Shown: in pieces, positions 54,525 through 63,319 of the stretch
How positions within the stretch are numbered: the stretch's first letter is position 1
Layout of the letters: each line of letters opens with the position of its first letter
Assembly: GCA_025963635.1 (NCBI GenBank)
Contig: JAOQAK010000080.1
Coordinates: 203,163-267,162, forward strand
DNA length: 64,000 bases
From: Ferruginibacter sp.
GTDB lineage: Bacteria; Bacteroidota; Bacteroidia; Chitinophagales; Chitinophagaceae
Reading direction: 5' to 3'
The notes under the pieces: generated by a model
The model's database searches: none
Told to the model about the DNA's origin: nothing
Seen by the model: only the letters and a program-made list of their open reading frames with translations
Position numbers and translations under genes: made by a program

Positions 54525-54959
54525 ATGGAAAATTTTTCAACCCGAGATTTGATTGTGGAGGTAGTTAATAAACTATTTGTCTATACAGATTTGCAGGAAT
54601 GGAACAAACTTCAAAAGGAAGTATTTACCAGGGAGGTTTTTTTCGACATGAGTTCTCTTGGCGGCGATAAATTAACCACAACAGCCGTACAAATATGTGA
54701 AATTTGGAGAAATGGATTTGTCGGCATCGATTTCGTAAATCATCTTGCCGGGAATTACCTCGTAGAAATTACCGGGGATGCCGCCGATGTTTTCGCTTAT
54801 GCAACTGCAACGCATTACAAGCGGGCAGCTACGAACGGTAAAACACGGGAATTCGTCGGTACCTACAATTTGCATTTGATAAATAACGCGACGGGATGGA
54901 GAATAGATAAATTTAAGTATAACCTGAAGTACGCAATCGGAAATGTCGGCTTCACTTGA
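54525..54959 (+). CDS. SnoaL/NTF2-like protein
   Basis: This 144-residue protein opens with ENFSTRDLIVEVVNKLFVYTDLQEW and has the cone-shaped NTF2-like layout: three helices, then curved strands ending in WRIDKFKYNLKYAIG. It has no signal peptide. Members include polyketide cyclases and ketosteroid isomerases, but also many unknown proteins. It stands alone. Confidence 0.75.
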   Translation: MENFSTRDLIVEVVNKLFVYTDLQEWNKLQKEVFTREVFFDMSSLGGDKLTTTAVQICEIWRNGFVGIDFVNHLAGNYLVEITGDAADVFAYATATHYKRAATNGKTREFVGTYNLHLINNATGWRIDKFKYNLKYAIGNVGFT

Positions 54960-55380
54960 TTACTCATCGCCGAACAGAGATGAAAATATCAGCAGCTACA
55001 CCACATATCGCATTTTTACTCTTTAAGCTCCTTAATGGCAAAGGTTATATCATGCAGAATAAATGCAGATGAAATTTAGATGCCCATCTTGCCTGTACAA
55101 TGGGGTTAGCAATAATGGTTTAGAACCGATCGGAAAAATCAATTTTTTTGAAGCAATCTTCTGCAAACAAGCCAATTTCTCCATCATTTAGTCTTCGGAA
55201 ATGCCTTGGCCATTAATACACGAGCATCACCATCGTGCAGTATCCGGCACACCTCGGCCAGGCTAAGTTTACTTCCCGGCAATATATCCTCCATCTTAAC
55301 CTTTCATCACATATAATTCTCTCATCAACGAAAAAGTTCGTAATCTTATAAGTCGACTTCCAAAACTCAATCAATACAAT
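54960..55380. other. Gene-free gap with a possible gene remnant
   Basis: On the minus strand 55184-55294 a 36-codon frame reads MEDILPGSKLSLAEVCRILH; it may be the remnant of a gene, but no family is recognised. Otherwise nothing is seen. Confidence 0.35.
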
Positions 55381-57819
55381 ATGAGAGGGCTTTTATATTT
55401 TGTTGCTGCGCTCGCAACAATGCTCATCCTGCCGGGCTATAGTTTTTCACAGAATAATGGTAAAATTTCAGGCACAATCACCGACAGCAGCAGGAAGCCG
55501 TTGAGCCTGGTAACAGTTCGTTTCTATAAACCAGGCAATTTGACGACCCCTCTTCAAACTACGCTATCCACGGAAGATGGCGCTTTTCAGTTTAATAAAG
55601 TAGACTCAGGAAATTTTGTCCTTACATTTACTCATACAGGCTTTGCTGAAAAAAGTCAAAATATAACGGTGAAGCCGGGCGGCGATTTGCAAATTGATCC
55701 GGTAGAACTAACCAAAAGATCTGGTACGCTGAACGAAGTAGTAGTAAAAGCCCAACGGCCGTTGGTAGAGCAGGGTGATGATAGAATTATATTCAATGTT
55801 GAGGATGATCCGGCGACAAAAACAGAAACTGCGCTCGACATTTTGCGTAAAACTCCTTTTGTAACGGTAGATTGAGAGGACAATGTAAAGGTGAATGGAA
55901 AGTCGAATTTTAAAGTGTTGCTTAATAACAGGGAGACTTCAATGTTCGCCAGGAATATCAAGGAAGCGTTGAGAGGATTTCCCGGGGCGCTAATCTCCAG
56001 GATAGAAGTGATCACCAGTCCTTCTGCAAAATATGATGGCGAAGGAATTGGCGGTTTGATTAACATTGTGACCAAGAAAAAAGTGGTGGGTTATAACGGC
56101 ACGATTTCTTCTTTTTCAAGAACAAGCGATAAGCTGGACAATCTTTCATTAAATGCAAATGCGAAGTTCGGGAAGATCGGCACCAGTGTTTTTTATAATG
56201 TGGGAGCTTCCAGGGCAGTGCCACAGGAAAACATCAATACCACCGTTCCTACTGTGCCCACTGCCTTTAGTAAAAGAACATTGGCGGGTGACAAACGCAA
56301 TAGCGGCAACTGGAATTTTGGTAATGCAGAATTGAGCTGGGAGCTGGACACGCTCAATACCGTCAGCGTGTACACGAATATCGATAGTTGGTCGAACAGG
56401 ACGGTGTCTGATCAAACCATTACTACCGACTTTCTCAACGATCCTTCCCTCACAAGTTATTATAGTCTGGATAACAAGAGTAACAATCCCGGTGTAAACG
56501 TAGGCACTGATTACATCAAAAAATTCAGGAAAAACAAAGAACGGGAATTCAGCCTAAGATTTTATGGCGAGTTTGGCAAAAGTGAATCTCACCTGAACAG
56601 CACCCAGGACAACCCTGGCACAGACAGATTCCTGATGAATAACAGCAATGCCGTAAACAATCAATATACCTTCCAGGCCGATCATAGTGTTTCTATAAAA
56701 AAGGCTGGCAAACTTGAAGCAGGAGTGAAGGCCATTTTGCGCCGGGCCAGTTCTGATTTTGAAAGCCTTATCAAATATGATCCGATGGCTTCCTATAAAT
56801 TTAATCCTTCCAACACCGATAATTTTAAATATAAGCAGGATGTGATCAGCATTTACAGCATGTTTACTTTTAAAATAAAAAAATCCAACTTCCGCTTTGG
56901 CACAAGGATAGAGAACACCAGTGTAGATGGAAACTTTATTACCTCCAACACGCTTGTCAAAAACAACTACCTCACCGTATTGCCAAATATACAGTTCACG
57001 AACCGTATGAGTGAAGTGATAACAATGGTATTGAGCTACAACAAAAGACTATCACGTCCGTATATATGGGATCTCAATCCATTTGTATTTAACAACGATT
57101 CTCTCAATATTTCCTTTGGCAACCCGCATCTTGGCCCTCAAACCATTCACAGTGTTTCTGCGCAACTGAGGTACGGCAAAGGATCAACGTTCGGTGGCGT
57201 TAATGTAGAAGGAAGTTATAGTGATAACAAAATACTGGAATACGCTTTTTTTGATCCGCAAACCGGGATAACAAAAAACACCAGTCTCAATATTGGAAAA
57301 GAATTTCAGTCGAGCCTGAATCTTAATTTAAACACTAAGATCACGCCGAAATGGAGCCTTTTTGTGAATGGTTCATTGCGCTATAGTACGGTTACCAACA
57401 ATGCAAATAAAACACAATCGAACAGCGGTTTCGGGTGTAATTTTTATTTAAATACCGCTTACAGGTTCACACCAAAATTCTCCATCAGCAGTTTCCTTGG
57501 ATTGTGGAAAGATCCAATCACGATTCAAACCACCTACCCGTTCAGCACCTGGTACAATATTGCCGTCAATTATAAAATATTAAAAGATAAATTGAATATT
57601 TCTGTAAGAACCGTTAACTATTTTGAGAAAACCCGCGACTATCGGACGATTGTAAAAGATCCAAATTTTTACACGACCAATACCAATAAGCAAATCAGGC
57701 GTGGGGCAGTGCTTTCACTCACATGGAACTTCGGCAAACTCACCGAAAATGTGTCGAAAAAGAAAGGCGTCAATAACGACGACCTTCTGACGAAGCCCCA
57801 GGCGCCATCAGGTAATTGA
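55381..57819 (+). pseudogene. TonB-dependent-receptor-like barrel protein with in-frame TGA
   Basis: A single frame of 812 codons has one TGA at 55873-55875, inside KTPFVTVD-stop-EDNVKVNG. Everything else is intact. Residues 1-24 are a signal peptide, then a carboxypeptidase-like regulatory domain (GKISGTITDSSRKPLSLV). The plug has KVLLNNRETSMFARNIKEAL and SAKYDGEGIGGLINIVTKKK. A long barrel follows, ending in GAVLSLTWNFGK. The affected codon lies at the end of the plug's first helix. It is probably a recent nonsense mutation or sequencing error, less likely a recoded codon. Confidence 0.8.
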
Positions 57820-57841
57820 CAATCGTGGAGAATGTGCGGTA

Positions 57842-58291
57842 TTAATTTGCCTGAAGATCCGCCTTATAACTTGTTAATAATTCGTTGATTTCCTTCACCA
57901 CATCAGCCTTCCATTTCTCTTGTTGGGCGCTACCGTTATTATCCTCCAGATGCCAAATGGTACCAGCGTTCCATTTAAAAATTGTATGTGCGAAATTTAT
58001 TGTGGCTTTACCATTCTCAACAATCATAGTAACCTCTGTGAGTGTTTGCCCTTTTACTGAAAATCCATCGGTTTTGGGTGTGGATTTCAAGCCGGCCTTC
58101 ACCAGGATCATGCCGGTAGTTTCATCTTTTGACTCAATTACCTTGGCGGGATCCCCCCAATTTTTTTCAATCCACAGCAGTGTTTTAGTGAATAAGGCTG
58201 CCCTTGTCTTTGTGTTATTTACAACTTCAGTCTTTTGCGCTGCTGCTTTCAGGGAAAAAAATAAAATAGTCGCAACGAGTATACTTTTCAT
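57842..58291 (-). CDS. Secreted DUF4468-like protein
   Basis: The product has 149 residues from ATG 58291, with a signal peptide ending LKAAAQ. The body has ALFTKTLLWIEKNWG, VIESKDETTGMILVKAG and a C-terminal helix; this is the pattern of the DUF4468 TBP-like fold of Bacteroidota. Function unknown. It converges with the receptor gene. Confidence 0.65.
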   Translation of the reverse strand: MKSILVATILFFSLKAAAQKTEVVNNTKTRAALFTKTLLWIEKNWGDPAKVIESKDETTGMILVKAGLKSTPKTDGFSVKGQTLTEVTMIVENGKATINFAHTIFKWNAGTIWHLEDNNGSAQQEKWKADVVKEINELLTSYKADLQAN

Positions 58292-58613
58292 ACCATAATT
58301 TATCAAACATCAAGCCACGCTGCAATTGACCCTGGCGCCTTCGGGGGCCTCGCTAATGCTGAAAAGGATCAGCGGGGTGCAGGTTTTCAACAATTGAATA
58401 TTTATTTTTTTCGATGGCTTATTTTATTCATCGCTTGCAAATCAGGAGATTACTTTCTAATTTGTTGCAACCAGTTTTTGGGGAGATGGTGTGCTTCAGG
58501 CAGCATTCAAAGGTTCAAAGCCGGACAATGCCATGTGTTTTTTGGTAACTCTTCAACATTTCTTCTGGCCTTAAAAATAAAGCCGGACCACTGTATTCTC
58601 AACAAATTCTTAC
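58292..58613. other. Gene-free divergent gap
   Basis: About 320 bases between the DUF4468-like gene and the metallo-beta-lactamase-fold gene. A plus-strand frame at 58394-58840 mostly shadows the next gene. No clear promoter box. Confidence 0.4.
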
Positions 58614-59906
58614 ATGAAAAAATTCATCCTTTTTCCGCTGACTTACATTGTCATATTGGTAGCCTCCGCACAGGAGTTGCATATTCACCATATCAATGTA
58701 GAAAATGGAGATGCAACCCTGGTTGGTATTTACGATTCGGCTCTACAAAAATATACGGCCAAAATATTGATAGATGGTGGGCAGTCGCCGGCGCAAAAAA
58801 TGTTATTGCCCTATATTGGAAAAATGATAGGGAGCGATAAAGCATCTCATCATTTCAATTACATCATCCTAACGCACTATCACGATGATCATTATAACGG
58901 GCTGCTGGCGGTACAGGATGGCAGGATCACAGCGGACAGTATTATTGATCCCGGTGGTTACCGGGTATCTTCTTATTTCAAGCATACCGCAAACGCCGGC
59001 AGAAGGCCCGACAGTTTAAAGAGGGCTCTGGCGTGGTTAGCAGCGCTTAAAACTGCATCTCATCACTTACCGGAACCTTTTATAAAAGGTAGGAGTGCGA
59101 TTATGATACGGTTTGATACCACTAAATTAACATCCATTGGCCATAAGATCATCCTTGGAAGGGTAGGCAACAAAAATGTGGAATTGGAATGTATTGCAGG
59201 GTGGGGAAATACGCTTTCTGCCAATGGACAGATCACCCCGAATCCGGCCCCTAAAAAAAGTAATGCGAATAATTTTACACTTGCTTTTCTACTTACCTGT
59301 GGCCAGTTTCGTTATTTTATCGGGGGCGATATGGGAGGAAGCGGTGGTACCTATATCAACCAGGAAATTGCGGTGACACAATTTTTGAAAAACGAATTTA
59401 CCGGGGATTCGTCTGCCGCAGGGGACACAATAATGAGCGGACATGTTTGTGGGTTTAAGGCAAATCACCATGGTAGCAACAATAGCAACACGGCTATGTT
59501 TATGGAAGAGATGCACCCCGCCATCGTTGTAAGTTCGGGAGGTGATAATAAAGGCTGGCACTTACCTAACCCGTTCTATATTACCCGGCTTGAGTTAGTA
59601 ACACCACCTTCTATATCAAACGAACTTCCTGCGGGAGTTTTTAACAGGGCGGTTTACTTTACTAATCTTTACAACTTCAGCACCAGCTTTCGTTCCCTGG
59701 CTACAGCGAACAACCTGTTTAAAAACAAGCCCGGTGTGAGCTATAGTTTCGGGAACGATTCTCCCACCCGTAAAGGCAGCTACCTGCTTAAGGTAACTGG
59801 TGAAAATGGTTTAGGAGAAGAAAGCCGGTTTGAAGCCGGGCGTGTAGACATTGCCAAAACGGTTCCCTACAAAAGACTGGCCTTATTTTTTTGTCACAAA
59901 AAGTGA
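58614..59906 (+). CDS. Secreted metallo-beta-lactamase-fold hydrolase (ComEC-C-terminus-like)
   Basis: This 430-residue protein has a signal peptide (KKFILFPLTYIVILVASAQ). The metal site THYHDDHYNG (HxHxDH) is at about residues 88-97. Further motifs are FIGGDMGGSG and FKANHHGSNNSNT, as in the hydrolase domain of ComEC proteins. It probably cleaves a phosphodiester outside the cytoplasm; the substrate is unknown. It ends 13 bases into the convergent GlxA-type gene. Confidence 0.8.
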   Translation: MKKFILFPLTYIVILVASAQELHIHHINVENGDATLVGIYDSALQKYTAKILIDGGQSPAQKMLLPYIGKMIGSDKASHHFNYIILTHYHDDHYNGLLAVQDGRITADSIIDPGGYRVSSYFKHTANAGRRPDSLKRALAWLAALKTASHHLPEPFIKGRSAIMIRFDTTKLTSIGHKIILGRVGNKNVELECIAGWGNTLSANGQITPNPAPKKSNANNFTLAFLLTCGQFRYFIGGDMGGSGGTYINQEIAVTQFLKNEFTGDSSAAGDTIMSGHVCGFKANHHGSNNSNTAMFMEEMHPAIVVSSGGDNKGWHLPNPFYITRLELVTPPSISNELPAGVFNRAVYFTNLYNFSTSFRSLATANNLFKNKPGVSYSFGNDSPTRKGSYLLKVTGENGLGEESRFEAGRVDIAKTVPYKRLALFFCHKK

Positions 59907-60913
59907 TTTGCTTTTTTTCTCGAACCCATCTTTATCAATCCGACCTCTTTATTGTATCTACCCCTGTATTCCAGCGGCGATATTCCGGTAATTTTTCTAA
60001 ATACTTCCCGAAACGCTTTCACATCCGAGTAACCAACATCATACATCACTTCGTTGATTGTTTTTCTGCTGGTTTCAAATGCTTTTTTTGCCGATTCAAT
60101 TTTCACTCTTTGTGCGTATTCAACGGGAGTATTTCCGGTTGCTTTAATAAACCTCCTGTCAAAGTTTCGTCGGCCAACAGCGAACCTTGAAGACAGATGT
60201 TCAACGGATATCTTTTCATGCAGTTTGCTTTCGATATAGGCCTGTGCTTCTTTTACCATTTCATCGCCGTGCAACTTTTGCCCCGTAAATATTGTAAAGG
60301 CTGATTGACTTTGGCGGTCCATTTCAATCTCAAATACCTTGGAACAAAAAATGGCTGTCTGCCTGTCGTAATACTTCTCTACAAGATAAATCAAAAGGTT
60401 CAAAAAAGAATACGCACCGCCATTTGTATAAATGCCATTTTCATCCGTAATCAATTTATCAGTTTGTAAATTCACTTTAGGAAACATCGTTTTAAAACTA
60501 TCCGCAACGGCCCAATGTGTAGAACAACTCCTTCCATCCAGCAAACCTGATGAAGCAAGGATAAAAGCACCGGTGCATATACTTGCTATTTCAGCGCCAT
60601 CTTTATATTGTTTTTCGATCCAATCAATGAGCAATTTGTTTTCGTTCACAGCTCTTTGATAATTATGGTTCAGCGATGGGATAATAATGAGATCGGTTGT
60701 TCTTATCGCTGCAATATTTGTGTGGGGCTTTACCGTAAATAACCCCTCGTAGAACTCCACTGTTTCGGAAATACCAGCCAGTTGAATGGTAAACAATTCT
60801 TCTCTGCCCGTTTCCTTCCAATACTCGTTGGCCCTTGTAAATAATTTGTAAGTACCAACTATACTGCTTAAATTATTCTGTCCTTCAGGTACTATTATCG
60901 TGAGATGTTTCAT
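59894..60913 (-). CDS. GlxA-type transcriptional regulator (DJ-1/PfpI plus AraC HTH)
   Basis: This 339-residue protein has an N-terminal DJ-1/PfpI domain (IASICTGAFILASSGLLDGR) and a C-terminal AraC HTH (RRNFDRRFIKATGNTPVEY and VGYSDVKAFREVFRKITG). The Cys in ICTGAF corresponds to the nucleophile elbow Cys of the family. It is divergent from the SRPBCC gene, which it may control. Confidence 0.88.
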   Translation of the reverse strand: MKHLTIIVPEGQNNLSSIVGTYKLFTRANEYWKETGREELFTIQLAGISETVEFYEGLFTVKPHTNIAAIRTTDLIIIPSLNHNYQRAVNENKLLIDWIEKQYKDGAEIASICTGAFILASSGLLDGRSCSTHWAVADSFKTMFPKVNLQTDKLITDENGIYTNGGAYSFLNLLIYLVEKYYDRQTAIFCSKVFEIEMDRQSQSAFTIFTGQKLHGDEMVKEAQAYIESKLHEKISVEHLSSRFAVGRRNFDRRFIKATGNTPVEYAQRVKIESAKKAFETSRKTINEVMYDVGYSDVKAFREVFRKITGISPLEYRGRYNKEVGLIKMGSRKKANHFL

Positions 60914-60927
60914 TGAGCTGTTTTCAT

Positions 60928-60935
60928 CAAAGATA
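60928..60935 (-). promoter_or_regulatory. Bacteroidota -7 box (TATCTTTG, minus strand)
   Basis: It is a full match to TAnnTTTG, 15 bases before the GlxA-type start. Confidence 0.45.
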
Positions 60936-61006
60936 GAAATTTACTATGTCCGAATCAACCCACTATAAAGTCCATCTTACACCCCCGCCATGTACTATTT
61001 AGACAA

Positions 61007-61014
61007 TACATTTG
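61007..61014 (+). promoter_or_regulatory. Bacteroidota -7 box (TACATTTG)
   Basis: It is a full match to TAnnTTTG, about 50 bases before ATG 61064. No -33 element is clear. Confidence 0.5.
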
Positions 61015-61063
61015 TGTATCAATTGACGGCAACACCAAAATATTCATCATTAAAAATAAAGCT

Positions 61064-61993
61064 ATGCAACAACAGAATTTCGCTATGAAGCTTTCAGTGG
61101 ATCAATCCCCGGAAGAAACCTTTGCGGCGATCAATAATATTTACGGTTGGTGGTCAGAAGAATTTGAAGGCGAATCACAGCGGTTAAACGATGAATTTGC
61201 AGTTCGCTTCGCGGACGTGCATTATTCCAAACAAAAATTGATAGAGGTTATTCCCGGCCAAAAAGTGGTGTGGCTGGTTACTGGTAGCGATTTGAGTTTT
61301 CTGAAAAATAAAAGTGAATGGACGGGCACGAAAATCAGTTTCGAAATCTCTAAACAGAATGGCCAAACTCAAATCGATTTCACTCACCTCGGTTTAGTCC
61401 CTGGAATTGAATGTTTCGGTGATTGTTCAAATGGATGGACCCACTATTTACAACATAGTTTATTGGATTTGATAACTACCGGTAAAGGACAGCCCAATAT
61501 ATTGGATCAAATAATAGAGAATAAATCAAAAACTATTAATACAATGGATAATAAAAGTTTCACTACTACTTTCTTGGTAGATCAAAGTCCAAAGGAAGTA
61601 TTCAATGCGATCAACAATGTGCGTGGCTGGTGGTCTGAAGAAATTGAAGGCGGCACCAGTAAACTCAACGATGAGTTTAGCTATCATTTCAAAGACGTTC
61701 ATTCCTGCAAAATGAAATTAATCGAGGTCATTCCGGACAAAAAGGTTGTTTGGCTTGTGCTGGACAACCAGTTTAATTTCATCAAAGACAAAAGCGAATG
61801 GATCGGCACAAAAATTATTTTTGAAATAGCAGAGCAGGGTGATAAAACCCAACTTCAATTCACTCACCAGGGTTTGGTTCCGGAATATGAATGTTTTGAA
61901 GTATGTGAAAATGCCTGGACGGATTATATCCAGAACAGTTTAAAAAACCTGGTGACATCAGGGAAAGGACATCCTAATCCGAAAGAAGATTAG
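61064..61993 (+). CDS. Tandem SRPBCC (AHSA1/START-like) protein
   Basis: This 309-residue protein is two copies of one SRPBCC domain. Copy 1 (about 8-150) has SVDQSPEETFAAINNIYGWW and copy 2 (from M161 at 61544) has LVDQSPKEVFNAINNVRGWW; KLIEVIPxxKVVWLV occurs in both. The fold binds small hydrophobic ligands. The internal ATG and the linker suggest fusion of two genes, or an in-frame duplication. The divergent regulator may control it. Confidence 0.85.
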   Translation: MQQQNFAMKLSVDQSPEETFAAINNIYGWWSEEFEGESQRLNDEFAVRFADVHYSKQKLIEVIPGQKVVWLVTGSDLSFLKNKSEWTGTKISFEISKQNGQTQIDFTHLGLVPGIECFGDCSNGWTHYLQHSLLDLITTGKGQPNILDQIIENKSKTINTMDNKSFTTTFLVDQSPKEVFNAINNVRGWWSEEIEGGTSKLNDEFSYHFKDVHSCKMKLIEVIPDKKVVWLVLDNQFNFIKDKSEWIGTKIIFEIAEQGDKTQLQFTHQGLVPEYECFEVCENAWTDYIQNSLKNLVTSGKGHPNPKED

Positions 61994-62091
61994 CGGTTAT
62001 AAAAGGAGCGCTGCAGGCATATAATGACCAAGTGCCCGGAATGGAGTGCAATGGTTGTCTATATGGCAATGCATTGTTGAGCGGAGTTTTT

Positions 62092-62391
62092 TTAATCTTG
62101 AAGTCTATTTTTCAAATCCATTCGTCCATGCAAAATCCTCAAAACTTCGATTTCAGCAGACTTTGTTATCCTGTAAAAGATAATGTGCTTGCCTGCTTCC
62201 AAACCTAAAATGTCATGACCGATTTCGTGATAGTTCTTTCCCATATCAGGATGTTCAGATACTTGCTTGCATGAATCTATTAACATCATATAATATTTGT
62301 CAGCCTGATTTTCAGACCAAACTTCATAGGTGTAATCCCAAATCTTTGATAAATCTTCTACCGCTTTATTTGTTAAAAAATATTTAGCCAT
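62092..62391 (-). CDS. ParE/RelE-like toxin
   Basis: This 99-residue protein has the compact RelE/ParE fold: KYFLTNKAVEDLSKIWDYT and HIIFYRITKSAEIEVLRILHGRMD. Members inhibit DNA gyrase or cleave mRNA at the ribosome. It overlaps the antitoxin gene by eight bases, antitoxin first. Confidence 0.88.
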   Translation of the reverse strand: MAKYFLTNKAVEDLSKIWDYTYEVWSENQADKYYMMLIDSCKQVSEHPDMGKNYHEIGHDILGLEAGKHIIFYRITKSAEIEVLRILHGRMDLKNRLQD

Positions 62392-62635
62392 TTTTACTCT
62401 TAGCGGCTTTTAGATGTCTGAGATGATTTTTCGGATTAAAACTATTAGCAATTCCGCTATCAATTCCTTCCTGAATTGCTTGTTTTAAAGACTTAATTCT
62501 ACTTTCTTCTTCTTCTAATAAACGTAAGCCAGCACGAATTACTTCACTGGCATTTTTGTATCTTCCTTCCGAAATTCTGCCATCGACAAAATTTTCAAAA
62601 TAGTCTCCTAAGGAAACAGACGTATTTCTTCCCAT
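62384..62635 (-). CDS. ParD-like antitoxin
   Basis: The product has 83 residues from ATG 62635; the longer start at 62689 would include the operator. The ribbon-helix-helix N-terminus is GRNTSVSLGDYFENFVDGRI, with KNASEVIRAGLRLLEEEE following; the C-terminus binds the toxin. It precedes the toxin in one operon. A palindrome is upstream. Confidence 0.88.
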   Translation of the reverse strand: MGRNTSVSLGDYFENFVDGRISEGRYKNASEVIRAGLRLLEEEESRIKSLKQAIQEGIDSGIANSFNPKNHLRHLKAAKSKNG

Positions 62636-62651
62636 GATCTTTTTTTTAAAG

Positions 62652-62668
62652 TTACCAAAAAATGGTAA
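62652..62668. promoter_or_regulatory. TTACCA-N5-TGGTAA palindrome, likely ParD operator
   Basis: A perfect 6-bp inverted repeat with a five-base spacer, 17 bases upstream of the antitoxin start. Ribbon-helix-helix antitoxins bind such sites to repress their own operon; the binding here is inferred. Confidence 0.55.
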
Positions 62669-62689
62669 TTCTATGACTTTTGAATCCAT

Positions 62690-63319
62690 TTTTTTAAAAT
62701 TCTACCTTAGTTCATCATTGTCTTCTCCGTAAGAACTGGGTCTGCATCATAATGTAGCCTGGCACACAAAATCGCCTGCCCTCATTTGCACTAACGGGAT
62801 ATTTTCCACAACGATAAACCCCCTGGCATTAAACGATTTATCTCCAATACCCACTTTAGTGGTTGCAATAAAATATCTGTGGAACGGCTTATCGAACTAT
62901 TTAAACTTACTTTTTGGCAGCAGTCCTCAAAAAAGTGAACCTTCTTTTTTGCAGTTAACGGCTGATAGATCATTGTTGCCCATTGCTTCAAATGTACACG
63001 GGAGTGACACAACGATGTTTAATTGAAAAACAAATGCCGGTAACCAAAAAATTCTTAGCGGTAACGAAAAAAGGGGAATGCACGTTTTATCATTGACGAT
63101 TCACCTCCATTTGTCGATCATGAGTAGCTGCTTAGACTGTCCTGTTTCTTACTCAAAGCAATTAGTTCATAAATAGTATTTGGACATCCAGGTCTGTTCA
63201 GTTTCAAATACTTTTTATACTTGATATAAGCTGTATTTGCGCTATTTTTATACCCCAATTATTTACAGGCCCTGTAGCACGGTGTGTTTTGTTTCTCAAT
63301 TAAAAAAAACTTAGTAGTG
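62690..63319. other. Gene-free gap with one dispersed repeat
   Basis: About 630 bases. It has a copy of the gggagtgacacaacgatgtt repeat at 62995-63019; a minus-strand frame at 62791-63012 shows no protein family and partly consists of that repeat. Confidence 0.4.
62995..63019. repeat. Copy 2 of the dispersed 26-base repeat
   Basis: It matches 28457-28482 with one mismatch (GTACAC against GTACAA, then gggagtgacacaacgatgtt identical). Confidence 0.75.

Noticed and set aside
58394..58840. 148-residue plus-strand frame
   Set aside because: It overlaps the well-supported metallo-beta-lactamase-fold gene in another frame and has unusual Cys/Trp content typical of a shadow.
62791..63012. 73-residue minus-strand frame
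   Set aside because: It begins inside the dispersed 26-base repeat and has no recognisable family.
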